Shown here: positions 1 to 9,049 of the stretch, piece by piece
How the letters are laid out: each line of letters begins with the position of its first letter
Numbering within the stretch: position 1 is the stretch's first letter
Assembly: GCF_018403185.1 (NCBI RefSeq)
Contig: NZ_BOSE01000004.1
Coordinates: forward strand, 124,001 to 188,000
DNA: 64,000 bases
Origin: Paenibacillus montaniterrae
Lineage (GTDB): Bacteria > Bacillota > Bacilli > Paenibacillales > Paenibacillaceae
Direction: 5' to 3'
Notes under the pieces: model-generated
Database searches by the model: none
Told to the model about the DNA's origin: nothing
The model's input: the letters and a program-made list of their open reading frames with translations, nothing else
Made by a program: the position numbers and the translations under genes

Positions 1-840
1 CTGCTAGACCTCCATAAAGGACCCGCTGCAATACTTAATGTATTTGATTTCTATGATATGAAAAAAATTCAGGGGCTGCTAAACCGCATCGATCGTTTGA
101 CAACTGAGATCATTACCAAGCACCATCAAGCCTATCGCGGCTACGAGCAAGCGCTACGTATTCATGATGAATGGGAAAAAATTTATATTGAACAAAGCAA
201 CTTTAGAGCTGCCAATGCGTTTGCTGATCAGCTTGCGCATCAGCTATTTCCTGATCGCGAGCTGACAGACGAGCGAAATGAGCCCATTTATCGCTTTCTA
301 GGTGCAGCAACGCCGAAGGGAGCGATTGATTTTGTACCAGAGCTGACTGCCGGACTTAAGCGCTATTTTATTAAAGGCCGTCCTGGCTCAGGCAAATCTA
401 CCCTGCTCCGCAAGCTTGTCGCAAGAGGAGAAGAGCTTGGCTACGAGCTTGAGGTTTATCAGTGCGGATTAGATCCGGACAGCCTGGATATGGTCATCTG
501 CCGCCCGCTCGGCTTTGCTATATTCGATAGCACGGCGCCGCATGAATATGACCCGGTGCTGGAAAGCGATGAACTTATCGATATGTATCAAATTGCTATT
601 GCCCCGCACACCGATGAACGTTTCAAAGCTGAGCTGCAGGAGGTCGCTGAACGCTATCGTGCACAGATGAAGCTTAGCAATGCCGCGCTGGCTGAGGCTG
701 CAAGCTTTGAAGAGGAACGGGCGATTCTGACTGAAGGAGCGCTTATAAAAAACAAACTGCATGAAATCGAGCAAATACTTGTAGCTAGCATTCGTGAAGT
801 TCTGCAGTCCGCTCGAGATAAGAGTGTGTCTGAGAGCTAG
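1..840 (+). CDS. P-loop ATPase of the PRK06851 type, 3' part of gene
   Basis: The reading frame is open from base 1, so the true start lies upstream of the window; the first in-frame ATG at 58 has no convincing ribosome binding site. The visible part contains a Walker A motif (GRPGSGKST, preceded by YFIKG) and, further on, a LGFAIFDSTAPHEY segment. As I know the family, PRK06851-type proteins are about 370 residues long and carry two related P-loop halves; this would be the C-terminal half. The biochemical role of the family is not established. The gene is convergent with spoVAE and the two share a hairpin terminator at 850-894. The C-terminal third is rich in charged helical sequence. Confidence 0.65.
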   Translation: MLDLHKGPAAILNVFDFYDMKKIQGLLNRIDRLTTEIITKHHQAYRGYEQALRIHDEWEKIYIEQSNFRAANAFADQLAHQLFPDRELTDERNEPIYRFLGAATPKGAIDFVPELTAGLKRYFIKGRPGSGKSTLLRKLVARGEELGYELEVYQCGLDPDSLDMVICRPLGFAIFDSTAPHEYDPVLESDELIDMYQIAIAPHTDERFKAELQEVAERYRAQMKLSNAALAEAASFEEERAILTEGALIKNKLHEIEQILVASIREVLQSARDKSVSES

Positions 841-849
841 CAGCACAAA

Positions 850-894
850 GCAAGGGGTGTCCCTTTCGTCATGCAGACGAGGGACACCCCTTGC
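850..894. terminator. Bidirectional hairpin terminator between the ATPase gene and spoVAE
   Basis: A perfect 15-bp inverted repeat (850-864 with 880-894) has a 15-nt loop and is followed on the plus strand by a T-rich run (895-915). It sits between two convergent genes. The tail on the minus-strand side is less T-rich, so termination is better supported for the plus-strand gene. Confidence 0.8.
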
Positions 895-922
895 TTGTTT
901 TCTAGTTTTATTTTGCACAACA

Positions 923-1273
923 TTAGCCCTTTGGCCTTACAATCAAAGCTGCGAGAAAGGAGAAAATAATCGCTGATGAAATCCCCGCGCTCGTCAGCTT
1001 GAATATGCCGGAAATTACGCCTATCCAGCCTGTTTCATACAGCTCGGTCAGAGCACCGTGCACAAGCGCATTGCCAAAGCTTGTAATCGGTACAGTAGCG
1101 CCCGCACCCGCAAATTTGACAAGCGGCTCATACCAGCCGAGGCCGTCCACAATGGCGCCCGTAACAACCAGAATAGACATCGTATGACCAGGGGTCAGCT
1201 TCGCCACATCAAACATCAGCTGACCAATTACACAAATAAGCCCGCCAACAATAAAAGCCCATAAATAAATCAT
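923..1273 (-). CDS. spoVAE: Stage V sporulation protein AE (SpoVAEB-type)
   Basis: A 116-residue hydrophobic protein with about four membrane segments and the family-typical stretches GGLICVIGQ, KLTPGH and GAGATVPITSFGNAL. In spore formers, SpoVA proteins of the inner forespore membrane take up dipicolinic acid during sporulation and release it at germination. It starts one base after the spoVAD stop codon, so the two are transcriptionally and probably translationally coupled. The short length matches the SpoVAEB form. It is the last gene of a C-D-E cluster; spoVAA, B and F homologues are not in the window. Confidence 0.93.
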   Translation of the reverse strand: MIYLWAFIVGGLICVIGQLMFDVAKLTPGHTMSILVVTGAIVDGLGWYEPLVKFAGAGATVPITSFGNALVHGALTELYETGWIGVISGIFKLTSAGISSAIIFSFLAALIVRPKG

Positions 1274-1274
1274 C

Positions 1275-2291
1275 CTACTCCACCCCCTTGCCCTTCAAGG
1301 CTACAGCGTGGGCAATGCATGGAATGGATTCTCCTTGCTGGTAGGAAATTGGAGAAAGCAAAGCTCCAGTTGCGACGACGAGTACTCGGCGCAAATGTCC
1401 TTTATTAAGCTCGTTCATAATATGTCCGTAGGTGACAACTGCTGAGCAAGCTGCGCCGCTGCCGCCAGCTTCCACCTGCTGATCATCAATGTTATAGATC
1501 ATCAAGCCGCAATCATCAAAATGCGTTGTATTAATTGGCACCTGTTCCTTCAGCAGCAAATCGGTAGCAATCGGATGCCCTACTCTGGCTAGGTCGCCTG
1601 TGACGATAAGATCATAGTCCTTTGGCGTACGATTCATATCATTAAGATGGGCAATAATCGTATCGACTGCAGCAGGAGCCATCGCTGCTCCCATATTGAA
1701 CGGATCAGTAATGCCAAGATCAATGACTCTGCCGATTGTAGCAGCTTCAATCGCAGGTCCGTCTCCGTCCAGCGCCACGACAGCTGCTCCAGCTCCCGTG
1801 ATCGTATACTGGGCAGTTGGAGGCTTTTGCGCACCATATTCTGTCGGGTAGCGGAATTGCTTCTCGGCTGTACAGTTGTGGCTGCTAGCGGCAGCCATTC
1901 CTTTTTTAACCGCGCCAGTGCTGACGAGCTGAGCGACAATCGCCAACGCTTCCATTGAGGTAGAGCACGCTCCAAACACACCTAAGTATGGAATCTTCAG
2001 TTCTCTTGCCACAAAGTTGTTCGTAATAATTTGATTAAGTAAATCTCCACCTACATAAATTTGCAAATCATCCGCCGTCAAATTTTTTTTCGATAAGGCA
2101 AGCGAGGTTGCCTCTGACAGCAAGCGGCGCTCTGCTTTTTCCCACGATTTTTCGTAAATTTCCAATTCATCGTAGCATTTGTCAAAGCTGTCCTTAAGCG
2201 GTCCTAGCGCTTCATCGGGCCCGACAATCGTCGCTGTGCTAATAATATGAGGCTGGCGCTGAAACTTCCAGGTTTGTTGTCCTGCAAGCAT
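1275..2291 (-). CDS. spoVAD: Stage V sporulation protein AD
   Basis: A 338-residue protein with a thiolase-like fold signature (GACSTSMEALA at about residues 108-118, then AASSHNCTAEKQFR and a C-terminal GSGAACSA). SpoVAD is the soluble, membrane-associated SpoVA component that binds dipicolinic acid directly (established for Bacillus subtilis). It has full family length and starts immediately after the spoVAC stop codon. It sits between two integral-membrane partners, the usual SpoVA order. Expression in the forespore under a SigG-type promoter is expected from the family, but no clear SigG promoter was found upstream of spoVAC. Confidence 0.95.
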   Translation of the reverse strand: MLAGQQTWKFQRQPHIISTATIVGPDEALGPLKDSFDKCYDELEIYEKSWEKAERRLLSEATSLALSKKNLTADDLQIYVGGDLLNQIITNNFVARELKIPYLGVFGACSTSMEALAIVAQLVSTGAVKKGMAAASSHNCTAEKQFRYPTEYGAQKPPTAQYTITGAGAAVVALDGDGPAIEAATIGRVIDLGITDPFNMGAAMAPAAVDTIIAHLNDMNRTPKDYDLIVTGDLARVGHPIATDLLLKEQVPINTTHFDDCGLMIYNIDDQQVEAGGSGAACSAVVTYGHIMNELNKGHLRRVLVVATGALLSPISYQQGESIPCIAHAVALKGKGVE

Positions 2292-2292
2292 A

Positions 2293-2784
2293 TTAATGAC
2301 CTCCTATGCCGAGCACAATATAGGCGATCCCGACAAAAAATGCTGCAATCGTACCAAATACGATAACGGAGCCGGCAAGCTTGAACATATTGCCGCCCAC
2401 ACCAAGCACTAAGCCTTCGCTGCGGTGCTCTAACGCCGCAGAGCAAACAGAGTTGGCGAAGCCCGTTACGGGAACTGCCGAGCCAGCGCCGGCAAATTGA
2501 GCGAATTTGTCATAAACGCCAAATGACGTTAAGATGACCGCAATTAATATTAATGTTGCAACGGTTGGGTCTGACGCTTGTTGAGAGGTCATTTTGAAAA
2601 TGTACATATAAAATTCAGTTACCCCTTGACCAAAGCAGCAAATCGCTCCGCCAATAAGAAATGACATGATACAATTTTTCAAAATGCTTCTCGGAGGCTC
2701 CTTCGTTTTAGCCAAGCTTTGATACTCCTGAGCGCTCAAATTAGATCTCGAATATTTTTTAGATTGTTGTTTTTGTTTACTCAT
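2293..2784 (-). CDS. spoVAC: Stage V sporulation protein AC
   Basis: A 163-residue membrane protein. A short cationic N-terminus (residues 1-35) is followed by membrane segments and the conserved GGAICCFGQGVTEFY, GAGSAVPVTGFANS and LGVGGNMFKLAGSVIVFG stretches. SpoVAC is thought to form a mechanosensitive channel-like component of the dipicolinic-acid transport complex. It is the first gene of the C-D-E cluster. Its start has a clear ribosome binding site (AAGGAGG about 6 bases before ATG). It is similar in sequence to SpoVAE of the same operon (shared GAGx-VP-TxFxN motif), as expected for the family. Confidence 0.95.
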   Translation of the reverse strand: MSKQKQQSKKYSRSNLSAQEYQSLAKTKEPPRSILKNCIMSFLIGGAICCFGQGVTEFYMYIFKMTSQQASDPTVATLILIAVILTSFGVYDKFAQFAGAGSAVPVTGFANSVCSAALEHRSEGLVLGVGGNMFKLAGSVIVFGTIAAFFVGIAYIVLGIGGH

Positions 2785-2900
2785 CTTTCATCCTCCTTGC
2801 ATTGCTAATATTGTTTACAACTTAAAAAGTTTCTATGTAAAACATTCATTAAAGTGACGGTCGGCTATGTACGACTGCTGCGTTATCAAAGGCCTACTGT

Positions 2901-2959
2901 AAAAAAAAGGATTGTTCAGAAAGTCAGTGAAAAACTGACAATCCAAACAATCCTTTTTT
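2901..2959. terminator. Hairpin terminator after the GH42 gene (repeat-family hairpin 1)
   Basis: An outer stem (2903-2916 with 2946-2959) ends in A/T runs on both sides, and an inner stem pairs 2923-2927 with 2935-2939. It lies between the end of the GH42 gene (2979) and spoVAC. Its left arm carries the 11-mer TTCAGAAAGTC (2915-2925), which recurs in two other terminators of this window. Confidence 0.8.
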
Positions 2960-2978
2960 AGCGCTGTAGTCCCAATTA

Positions 2979-5003
2979 TTAATATGAGATGATCATTACG
3001 CCTTTGCTTGCTAATGAAACGTGGCCGCTTACGGCTTGGTTGGTAAGCAAATCCATGCCGGAAATATCGCCTAAATCAACTTCCGCTGCTTCATTGTTAT
3101 GGTTAAGCACGAATAAAAAGCGCTGCTCCCCCTTCACCCGCTCAGTTACTTCTACTCCAGCGACAGGGGCAATTAACGGCTTAATTCCCCGCTGCTCAAC
3201 AATTGTTTTAATCAGATCGCTTAAAAATGCTTCGTCGCCATTTGTCGCAACATACCAGGCGTCGCCTTTGCCAAAGCGATTTTTAGTCAAGGTCGGCATG
3301 CCTTTATAGAAATCGCTTCCGTAGGTTGCCAGCACCTCCGCACCCTCGCTATGAATAAGGTCGCACAAAATGTTGCAGAAGTATTCCCCTTGAAGGGCAC
3401 CATAAGCATCCTTCATTACAATTTGATTGCTTTGCGATGGCAGCAGCGCATCAATTTCCTCTGCCCATATGCCGAGCACCTTGCGCAGCTCGCCAGGATA
3501 GCCGCCAACCGTAACGAGATCGTTCTCGTTTACGATTCCGCTGAAGAAGGTTGTAATAAATGTGCCGCCATTGGCGACAAACTGCTCTACCTTTTGTGCA
3601 AAACCCGGCTTGACCATATACATGACAGGCGCGACCACGATCTCATATTGATCAAGCTGCTCTTCAACGCTAATCATATCTGCTTGAATGTTTTGCTTGA
3701 AGAATGCATCGTAATAGCGATGAACCTGCTCCACATATTTCAAATCGATTGTTGGCCCGCTTGTTAAATCAAGCGCCCAACGATTTTCCCAGTCGTAGAC
3801 AATGCCAACCTTCGATTGATGGCGAGAATCAAGCAGCGTATCGCCCAGCTTGACAAGCTCCGCGCCCAGCTCTGCGCACTCGCGGAATACACGAGTATGC
3901 TCATGCCCTACATGCTCAATAACTGCGCCATGATATTTTTCACAGGCGCCAATCGAGCGGCGAAGCTGGAAAAACATGACCGTATCCGCACCATGTGCTA
4001 CAGCCTGATAGCTCCACAGCCGCATTACACCAGGACGCTTCAAGGAATTGTATGGCTGCCAGTTTTGCTGGCTCGGTGTCTGCTCCATCAGCATAAACGG
4101 CTGCCCGCTCTTCAAGCCGCGCATTAAAGCATGCGACATCGCCGTAAAGCTGAACGGCGTATCGAGCGATGGGTAGTTGTCCCACGATACTACATCCATT
4201 TCCTTTGCCCATTTAAAATAGTCAAGCTCCGGGTATGTTCCCATTAGGTTGGTCGTAATTTGCACATCCTTGGAATATTTGCGAATCGCGTCATATTCCA
4301 GCTTGAAGCATTCCAGCAAGCTGTCGGATTGGAATCTGCGATAATCGAGAGAAATAGTCTGGAACGAAGTGCGATTGCCGCTCCATTCCTCGCTTAGCGC
4401 GTTTGGCGGCACTATTTCAGCCCAATCATAAAAGGTATGGCCCCAAAATGTTGTATACCAAGCCTTATTCAAGGCTTCAAGTGTACCGTAGCGCTGCTTT
4501 GCCCAGCTGCGGAACGCCTCTGCACAATTGTCACAGTAGCAATAGCCGCCGTATTCATTGGATACATGCCATACGACAAGTCCTTCATAGCTTGCATAGC
4601 GTTCTGCCAGCTTTTCTGCAATCGCTGCCGAATATTTGCGGTATGTCGGGCTGTTCGGGCATGAATTATGGCGACCGCCAAATTTGCGTTTTCTCCCTTC
4701 ATAATCGACGCGCGTGACATCCGGATAGCGGTGAGCCATCCAGGCAGGATGAGCACCAGTGCTGGTAGCGAGGCAAATATAAATTTGATCCTTGGTCAAG
4801 CGTTCAATAATCGCATCAAGCTTGGAAAAATCATACTCATCCTCAGATGGCTGGATTAACGCCCATGAAAATACGTTAACAGTCGCAACATCAATATTGG
4901 CAAGCTTAAACATGCGAATATCTTCTTCCATAGTCGCTGCGTCCCATTGCTCGGGATTATAATCTCCGCCATACCACATCTTCGGCAACTTCTCATTAAT
5001 CAT
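2979..5003 (-). CDS. Beta-galactosidase, glycoside hydrolase family 42
   Basis: The 674-residue product hydrolyses terminal beta-galactosides, probably in the cytoplasm because no signal peptide is present. The acid/base Glu is in WHVSNEYGG (Glu150) and the nucleophile Glu in MLMEQTPS (Glu307). The four-cysteine zinc cluster found in many GH42 enzymes is present (Cys115, Cys155, Cys157, Cys160). The N-terminal barrel is followed by the trimerisation domain and a small beta domain. I chose the start at 5003 because GGAG lies 8-10 bases upstream; the longer frame to 5069 adds 22 residues with no ribosome binding site and would nearly meet the binding-protein gene. It is the last gene of the ABC operon, so its substrate is probably an imported galactoside. 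Confidence 0.93.
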   Translation of the reverse strand: MINEKLPKMWYGGDYNPEQWDAATMEEDIRMFKLANIDVATVNVFSWALIQPSEDEYDFSKLDAIIERLTKDQIYICLATSTGAHPAWMAHRYPDVTRVDYEGRKRKFGGRHNSCPNSPTYRKYSAAIAEKLAERYASYEGLVVWHVSNEYGGYCYCDNCAEAFRSWAKQRYGTLEALNKAWYTTFWGHTFYDWAEIVPPNALSEEWSGNRTSFQTISLDYRRFQSDSLLECFKLEYDAIRKYSKDVQITTNLMGTYPELDYFKWAKEMDVVSWDNYPSLDTPFSFTAMSHALMRGLKSGQPFMLMEQTPSQQNWQPYNSLKRPGVMRLWSYQAVAHGADTVMFFQLRRSIGACEKYHGAVIEHVGHEHTRVFRECAELGAELVKLGDTLLDSRHQSKVGIVYDWENRWALDLTSGPTIDLKYVEQVHRYYDAFFKQNIQADMISVEEQLDQYEIVVAPVMYMVKPGFAQKVEQFVANGGTFITTFFSGIVNENDLVTVGGYPGELRKVLGIWAEEIDALLPSQSNQIVMKDAYGALQGEYFCNILCDLIHSEGAEVLATYGSDFYKGMPTLTKNRFGKGDAWYVATNGDEAFLSDLIKTIVEQRGIKPLIAPVAGVEVTERVKGEQRFLFVLNHNNEAAEVDLGDISGMDLLTNQAVSGHVSLASKGVMIISY

Positions 5004-5079
5004 TAACCGCTCTCTCCTCTGCTCTACAATACAGCGAAGAGCCCATTGCTGGGCTCTTGCCATTAACATTTATAATTGC

Positions 5080-6774
5080 TTATTCTCCCCACATTTCAAC
5101 GCGATCTTTAATTAACTGGGAGTACTCTTCGTTCATTTTTTGAACGCCGATTTTATCCAGCTCAGCAAGGAACTCGTCGTAAATTTTGTCGAAGTCTGCT
5201 GGATCAGCAAGAATCGCTTGTGGAATATATTTCTTCATCAAATCTTGAGATTTTTGGAACGTAACATTTGCATCCGATGCAGTGTCAAAGTTGATTGTCC
5301 AGCCTGCACCGTATTTGCGCTCTTCGAACTCATCCTCAGATGGCCAGAAATCTTTGTATACCGTTTTGCCGTATGCTGCAAGTGTTTTCTTGTCGGCTTC
5401 AGAATATGCCGCAATAATTTGCTCTGGGAAGTTCGTTGTATAGTAGTTGCCAGTTGAATCTTGCACTCCATCGCCATAACGAGCAGACATGAAGTAGTTG
5501 CCAATACCTGTTTGTTTCTTGAAGTTGTTGTTATCGTTATTTTTTTGTTCAAGCACATCCGCAGGGATGACGCGTTTGCCGTTTTCATCTACATTGTAGT
5601 GCTTGCCTTCAATACCCCAGTTTACAAGAATTTGACCTTCTTCAGAAGCCAGGTAGTCAAGGAATTTAATAATGCGAACAGGATCTTTTGCATCTACTGT
5701 AATTCCGATGCCATAGCTAGCCAGATAACCAGTGCCCATGTAAGAAGCATCTTTAAAAGTTTCATCAAGTGTTACAGGGAAGTTTGCATACGTTTGATCA
5801 AACTTGCCTTCAGCCTTCAATGCATTTTCTGCTTCAGCATAGTCCCAATCCTGGTCAATCAGACCGATGACACGACCAGATGCAACTTTCGCTTTATACT
5901 GGTCATATTTTTGTACAAACGATTCTTTGTCAAGCAAGCCAATATCGTTCATATGGTTCAGCCAGCGGAAATATTCTCTTTCCTCTGGACGTTGATAGTG
6001 CATCATAACTTCATAAGTGTCCTGGTTAACGTAGAATTCACCGTCATCTGGTGCGCCCGTTGCATAGAACGCAGGATTCGTAACAGAAATCAAAATTTGC
6101 CATTCGCCACCGTTAAGCGATAGACCGACACGTGGCTGTCCATCCTCAGTTGTTGGATTTTGCTCCAAATAAGTTTTAATGGCGTTTTCATAATCTTTTA
6201 CTGTTTTAATTTCCGGATAACCCAACTCTTCAAGCACTTGGTGCTGAATCTGGAAGCCGCCGCCAGCGTCAAAATAAGTATGGTCTACAGGATCAAGCGG
6301 CAGTGTGTAGATTGCATCATCATTCTTGCTGTAAGCAAGACGGTTCATGTATTCTCCATATACTTTCATAATGTTAGGCGCATGCTCTTCAAGCAGTGGA
6401 CGAAGGTCGAGTAATGCTCCAGCATCAACCAGCTTGTTGACATTGCCTTTAGGCATAACAAGATCAGGGTACTCATCACTAGCTACCATAAGTGCAAACA
6501 TATCGGCATCAGAGCCGCCTACTGGAAACTCTTGCTCAATTGTAATTCCTGTTTTTTCTTGTAGAAATTTACCAATATCGCTTTGCATATTGTCCCATTG
6601 CGGGTTGTTGTCGCCTGATGCAAGGCGAATTGTCATCGGCTCAAGACTTTCTCCATTGCCAGTCTCGCTGCCAGAATTGCTTGTACCAGCGTTGCCGTTA
6701 TTATTGCCGCATGCTGCTAAAAACAACATCGTCATAACGAGCAGCAAGCTAAGACCCAGTTTTACTTTCTTCAT
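5080..6774 (-). CDS. Sugar ABC transporter substrate-binding lipoprotein
   Basis: A 564-residue extracellular solute-binding protein of the large family that works with LplB/YtcP-type permeases. The N-terminal signal peptide ends in a lipobox (FLAAC, Cys22), followed by an Asn/Gly/Ser-rich linker, so the mature protein should be lipid-anchored outside the membrane. The length fits oligosaccharide-binding rather than monosaccharide-binding members. It follows the two permease genes, an unusual order, and is preceded by an intercistronic hairpin (6815-6838). The ribosome binding site AAAGGGAGG is strong. The ligand cannot be read from sequence; neighbouring GH42, GH3 and GH95 genes point to a galactosylated and fucosylated oligosaccharide. 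Confidence 0.9.
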   Translation of the reverse strand: MKKVKLGLSLLLVMTMLFLAACGNNNGNAGTSNSGSETGNGESLEPMTIRLASGDNNPQWDNMQSDIGKFLQEKTGITIEQEFPVGGSDADMFALMVASDEYPDLVMPKGNVNKLVDAGALLDLRPLLEEHAPNIMKVYGEYMNRLAYSKNDDAIYTLPLDPVDHTYFDAGGGFQIQHQVLEELGYPEIKTVKDYENAIKTYLEQNPTTEDGQPRVGLSLNGGEWQILISVTNPAFYATGAPDDGEFYVNQDTYEVMMHYQRPEEREYFRWLNHMNDIGLLDKESFVQKYDQYKAKVASGRVIGLIDQDWDYAEAENALKAEGKFDQTYANFPVTLDETFKDASYMGTGYLASYGIGITVDAKDPVRIIKFLDYLASEEGQILVNWGIEGKHYNVDENGKRVIPADVLEQKNNDNNNFKKQTGIGNYFMSARYGDGVQDSTGNYYTTNFPEQIIAAYSEADKKTLAAYGKTVYKDFWPSEDEFEERKYGAGWTINFDTASDANVTFQKSQDLMKKYIPQAILADPADFDKIYDEFLAELDKIGVQKMNEEYSQLIKDRVEMWGE

Positions 6775-6814
6775 CGTAGTGCCTCCCTTTTTATATGTGG
6801 ATCTATATTATTGA

Positions 6815-6838
6815 GATGCCTGGTTTAGACCTGGCATC
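6815..6838 (-). other. Intercistronic hairpin between permease and binding-protein genes
   Basis: GATGCC (6815-6820) pairs with GGCATC (6833-6838), and three more pairs form inside a T-T mismatch. No T-run follows, so it is more likely an RNA-processing or stability element than a full terminator. Such hairpins often allow the binding protein to be made in excess over the permeases (inference). Confidence 0.5.
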
Positions 6839-6858
6839 CCAGTAATATCAAATTCGGG

Positions 6859-7764
6859 TTAGCTTTTTACAGCTCCCAATGTCATCCCTTTAACAAAATA
6901 CTTTTGCAAAAACGGATAGATGAACAAAATCGGTACCGTAACCACGATCGTAATCGCCATTCTAATTGACTCCGGCGATACAGAAGCAATCGCTTGCTGT
7001 GCATTCGGATCGCGATAGTTGGTGCCAGTCGAGGTTGATTGCAGCACCTTCATAAGCTCGTACTGCAAGGTTGTAAATTCCGGCTTCTGATTGTTGTACA
7101 GGTAAGTATCAAACCAGGCATTCCAGTGACCGACTGCAACAAACAAGGCGATTGTCGCCAGTACAGGTGTACATAGCGGGAGAATGACTCTCCAAAAAAT
7201 AACCCAGTCATTCGCTCCGTCCAGCTTGGCGGATTCCTGCAGCGCATACGGCAAGCCGTCGATATATGAGCGGACGATAAACACATTCCATACGCTTAAC
7301 AATGCCGGCAAAATATATACTTCAAATGTGCCGATCAGGCTTAGCTGACGCATAAGCATATAAATTGGAATCATACCGCCAGAGAAATACATTGTCATAG
7401 CGAACAGCGGCGACATCCACTTGCGGGCTTGAAAGTCGACCCGGCTAAGCGTATAGGCAAGCATGGACGCCGTCATAACACCGATCGCCGTTCCCAGCAC
7501 GGTACGAAGCACCGTGTTGCGCAAGCCAGTCAGCAGCGTGTCATAGGCAAAAATCGTTTTATAGTTTTCCCACGTAAACTCACGAGGAATAATCGTTATG
7601 CCGCCGCGGACTGTATCAACTGAATCATTGAATGATATGGCTAATACGTTTAGAAAAGGATAAAGCGTCACAATTCCAACTGTTATCATAAACAGAATGT
7701 TGAAAATATCAAATGCTCTATCGCCGATCGAACGTTGCTTTAGCAAGCCTTTTTGCGTGCTCAT
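6859..7764 (-). CDS. Sugar ABC transporter permease, YtcP/MalG type
   Basis: A 301-residue inner-membrane protein with about six membrane segments. It carries the cytoplasmic EAA-type loop (QESAKLDGANDWVIFWRVILPL, residues roughly 185-206) that contacts the shared ATPase, and ends in the family-typical YFVKGMTLGAVKS. The ribosome binding site overlaps the stop codon of the upstream permease gene, so the two are coupled. No ATPase gene is present in the operon. As in related Bacillus and Paenibacillus systems, a global MsmX-type ATPase encoded elsewhere probably energises it (inference from the family). Confidence 0.92.
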   Translation of the reverse strand: MSTQKGLLKQRSIGDRAFDIFNILFMITVGIVTLYPFLNVLAISFNDSVDTVRGGITIIPREFTWENYKTIFAYDTLLTGLRNTVLRTVLGTAIGVMTASMLAYTLSRVDFQARKWMSPLFAMTMYFSGGMIPIYMLMRQLSLIGTFEVYILPALLSVWNVFIVRSYIDGLPYALQESAKLDGANDWVIFWRVILPLCTPVLATIALFVAVGHWNAWFDTYLYNNQKPEFTTLQYELMKVLQSTSTGTNYRDPNAQQAIASVSPESIRMAITIVVTVPILFIYPFLQKYFVKGMTLGAVKS

Positions 7765-7776
7765 CGTTATTTCCTC

Positions 7777-8736
7777 CTAGATGACAGATTCTTTCGTAAC
7801 CTTTTTGTAAATAAAGTTGGCAAGGAATACGAGAATTATGCTGACTACCGAGTTGAAGATACCGATGGCCGTACCATAAGAATATCTGCTCAGGTTAATG
7901 CCGTAATTCAATGCGTATAAATCCAATACCTCAGCATAATCAATAACTAATGGATTCATTAGCAAGAACTGCTTTTCAAATCCGATACTGATCAAGTGAC
8001 CGATGGATAGAATGAACAATACCATAAAGGTTGTCCGAATACCCGGCAGCGTAATATGCCACATTTTCCTGAACCTTCCCGCTCCATCAACGGTCGAGGC
8101 TTCATACAGCTCGGGGTCTATCCCCGACATGGCTGCCAGGAAAATAATCGTATTCCAGCCGGTTTCTTTCCAGGCATCAGCTACCGTCACTATACCCCAG
8201 AACCATTCGCCCTTGGCCATAAATTGAATAGGCTGATCAATCAGATTGAGACTCATTAGCAATTCATTAACTGCACCGCCATCTGTCGATAGCATTTTCG
8301 TAACGATACCCGATACGACGACCCAAGACACAAAGTGCGGCAAGTAAGCAATTGTTTGAATGGTGCGCTTGAAAAACTGCTGGCGAAGCTCATTCAGCAA
8401 TAGTGCGAATATAACTGGCACTGTAAAGCTTACAATCAAGCCCATCGTACTCATCGCCAGCGTGTTGCGCAGTACTAGATAGAAGCGCTCATCGGAAAAC
8501 AATTCGATAAAATGCTTAAAACCGACCCACTCTTGATCTAAAATACCATTTCGCGGTTTGTAATTTTGGAAAGCCATTAGCCAGCCCCAAATTGGAACAT
8601 AGCTGAAAATAACGACCCAAATAACAAATGGCAAAGACATTAGATACAAGTATTTCTGTTGAACCATCGTTCGAAAGAAACGCTTTGTCTTGCTTACATT
8701 TGCTGGACTGCTCAGTTCTGTTGTTTGCGATTTCAT
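7777..8736 (-). CDS. Sugar ABC transporter permease, LplB type
   Basis: A 319-residue membrane permease with about six transmembrane segments. The EAA loop reads YEASTVDGAGRFRKMWHITLPG. Typical LplB-type sequence (PIWGWLMAFQNY, followed by EWVGFKHFIELF) is present near the N-terminus. It is the first gene of the transporter operon, has a strong ribosome binding site (AGGAGG), and pairs with the YtcP-type permease downstream. Upstream lie a cre-like site (8809-8822) and the terminator that separates the operon from the two-component genes. Confidence 0.92.
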   Translation of the reverse strand: MKSQTTELSSPANVSKTKRFFRTMVQQKYLYLMSLPFVIWVVIFSYVPIWGWLMAFQNYKPRNGILDQEWVGFKHFIELFSDERFYLVLRNTLAMSTMGLIVSFTVPVIFALLLNELRQQFFKRTIQTIAYLPHFVSWVVVSGIVTKMLSTDGGAVNELLMSLNLIDQPIQFMAKGEWFWGIVTVADAWKETGWNTIIFLAAMSGIDPELYEASTVDGAGRFRKMWHITLPGIRTTFMVLFILSIGHLISIGFEKQFLLMNPLVIDYAEVLDLYALNYGINLSRYSYGTAIGIFNSVVSIILVFLANFIYKKVTKESVI

Positions 8737-8808
8737 CCGACTTCCTCCTACTACATGATGCTCCTTCGTTCTGTGAAAGCATATTCATTACTATTATTTT
8801 AGTACAGT

Positions 8809-8822
8809 TGAAAGCGCTCCAA
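8809..8822. promoter_or_regulatory. Candidate catabolite-responsive element (cre)
   Basis: The sequence TGAAAGCGCTCCAA matches 12 of 14 positions of the CcpA consensus TGWAANCGNTNWCA, including the central CG. It lies about 75 bases upstream of the first permease start, where a repressor could block transcription. The 313-base gap 8737-9049 otherwise holds only the terminator at 8946-8991 and the unassigned operon promoter. Confidence 0.5.
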
Positions 8823-8945
8823 TACCCAAATTATTTGTCATAAAATCATATAACTTTATCGATTTTCACCATAAAAATTAGAAAAAACATCGCAGTCAGC
8901 TAAAAATATTACTAATGCAGCGTAATGAAATCAAGAATTAAAAAT

Positions 8946-8997
8946 GGGCTTATTCAGAAAGTCGATGAAAACCGACTATCTGAATAAACCCTTTTTT
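8946..8997. terminator. Hairpin terminator after the response-regulator gene (repeat-family hairpin 2)
   Basis: GGGCTTATTCAGA... (8946-8963) pairs with the complementary arm at 8973-8991 and is flanked by a T-run on the plus strand and A-rich sequence on the left. It lies downstream of the regulator gene (ends 9050) and upstream of the permease operon. It contains TTCAGAAAGTC (8953-8963), shared with hairpins at 2901-2959 and 19594-19650. Confidence 0.8.
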
Positions 8998-9049
8998 GCG
9001 TCGCTAAGGAACAGCGCATTGCTCCTCGGCTAATTTTTTGTTTATATTA

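Noticed and set aside
469..918. 149-residue minus-strand open frame opposite the P-loop ATPase gene
   Set aside because: It is antisense to a convincing coding region, crosses the terminator hairpin and shows no domain or ribosome binding site.
2785..2880. SigG-type promoter upstream of spoVAC
   Set aside because: A TGAATG element is present, but no CATA-type -10 lies at the expected distance.
5461..6123. 220-residue plus-strand open frame inside the binding-protein gene
   Set aside because: It is antisense to a clear lipoprotein gene, with no start signal and a composition reflecting the opposite strand.
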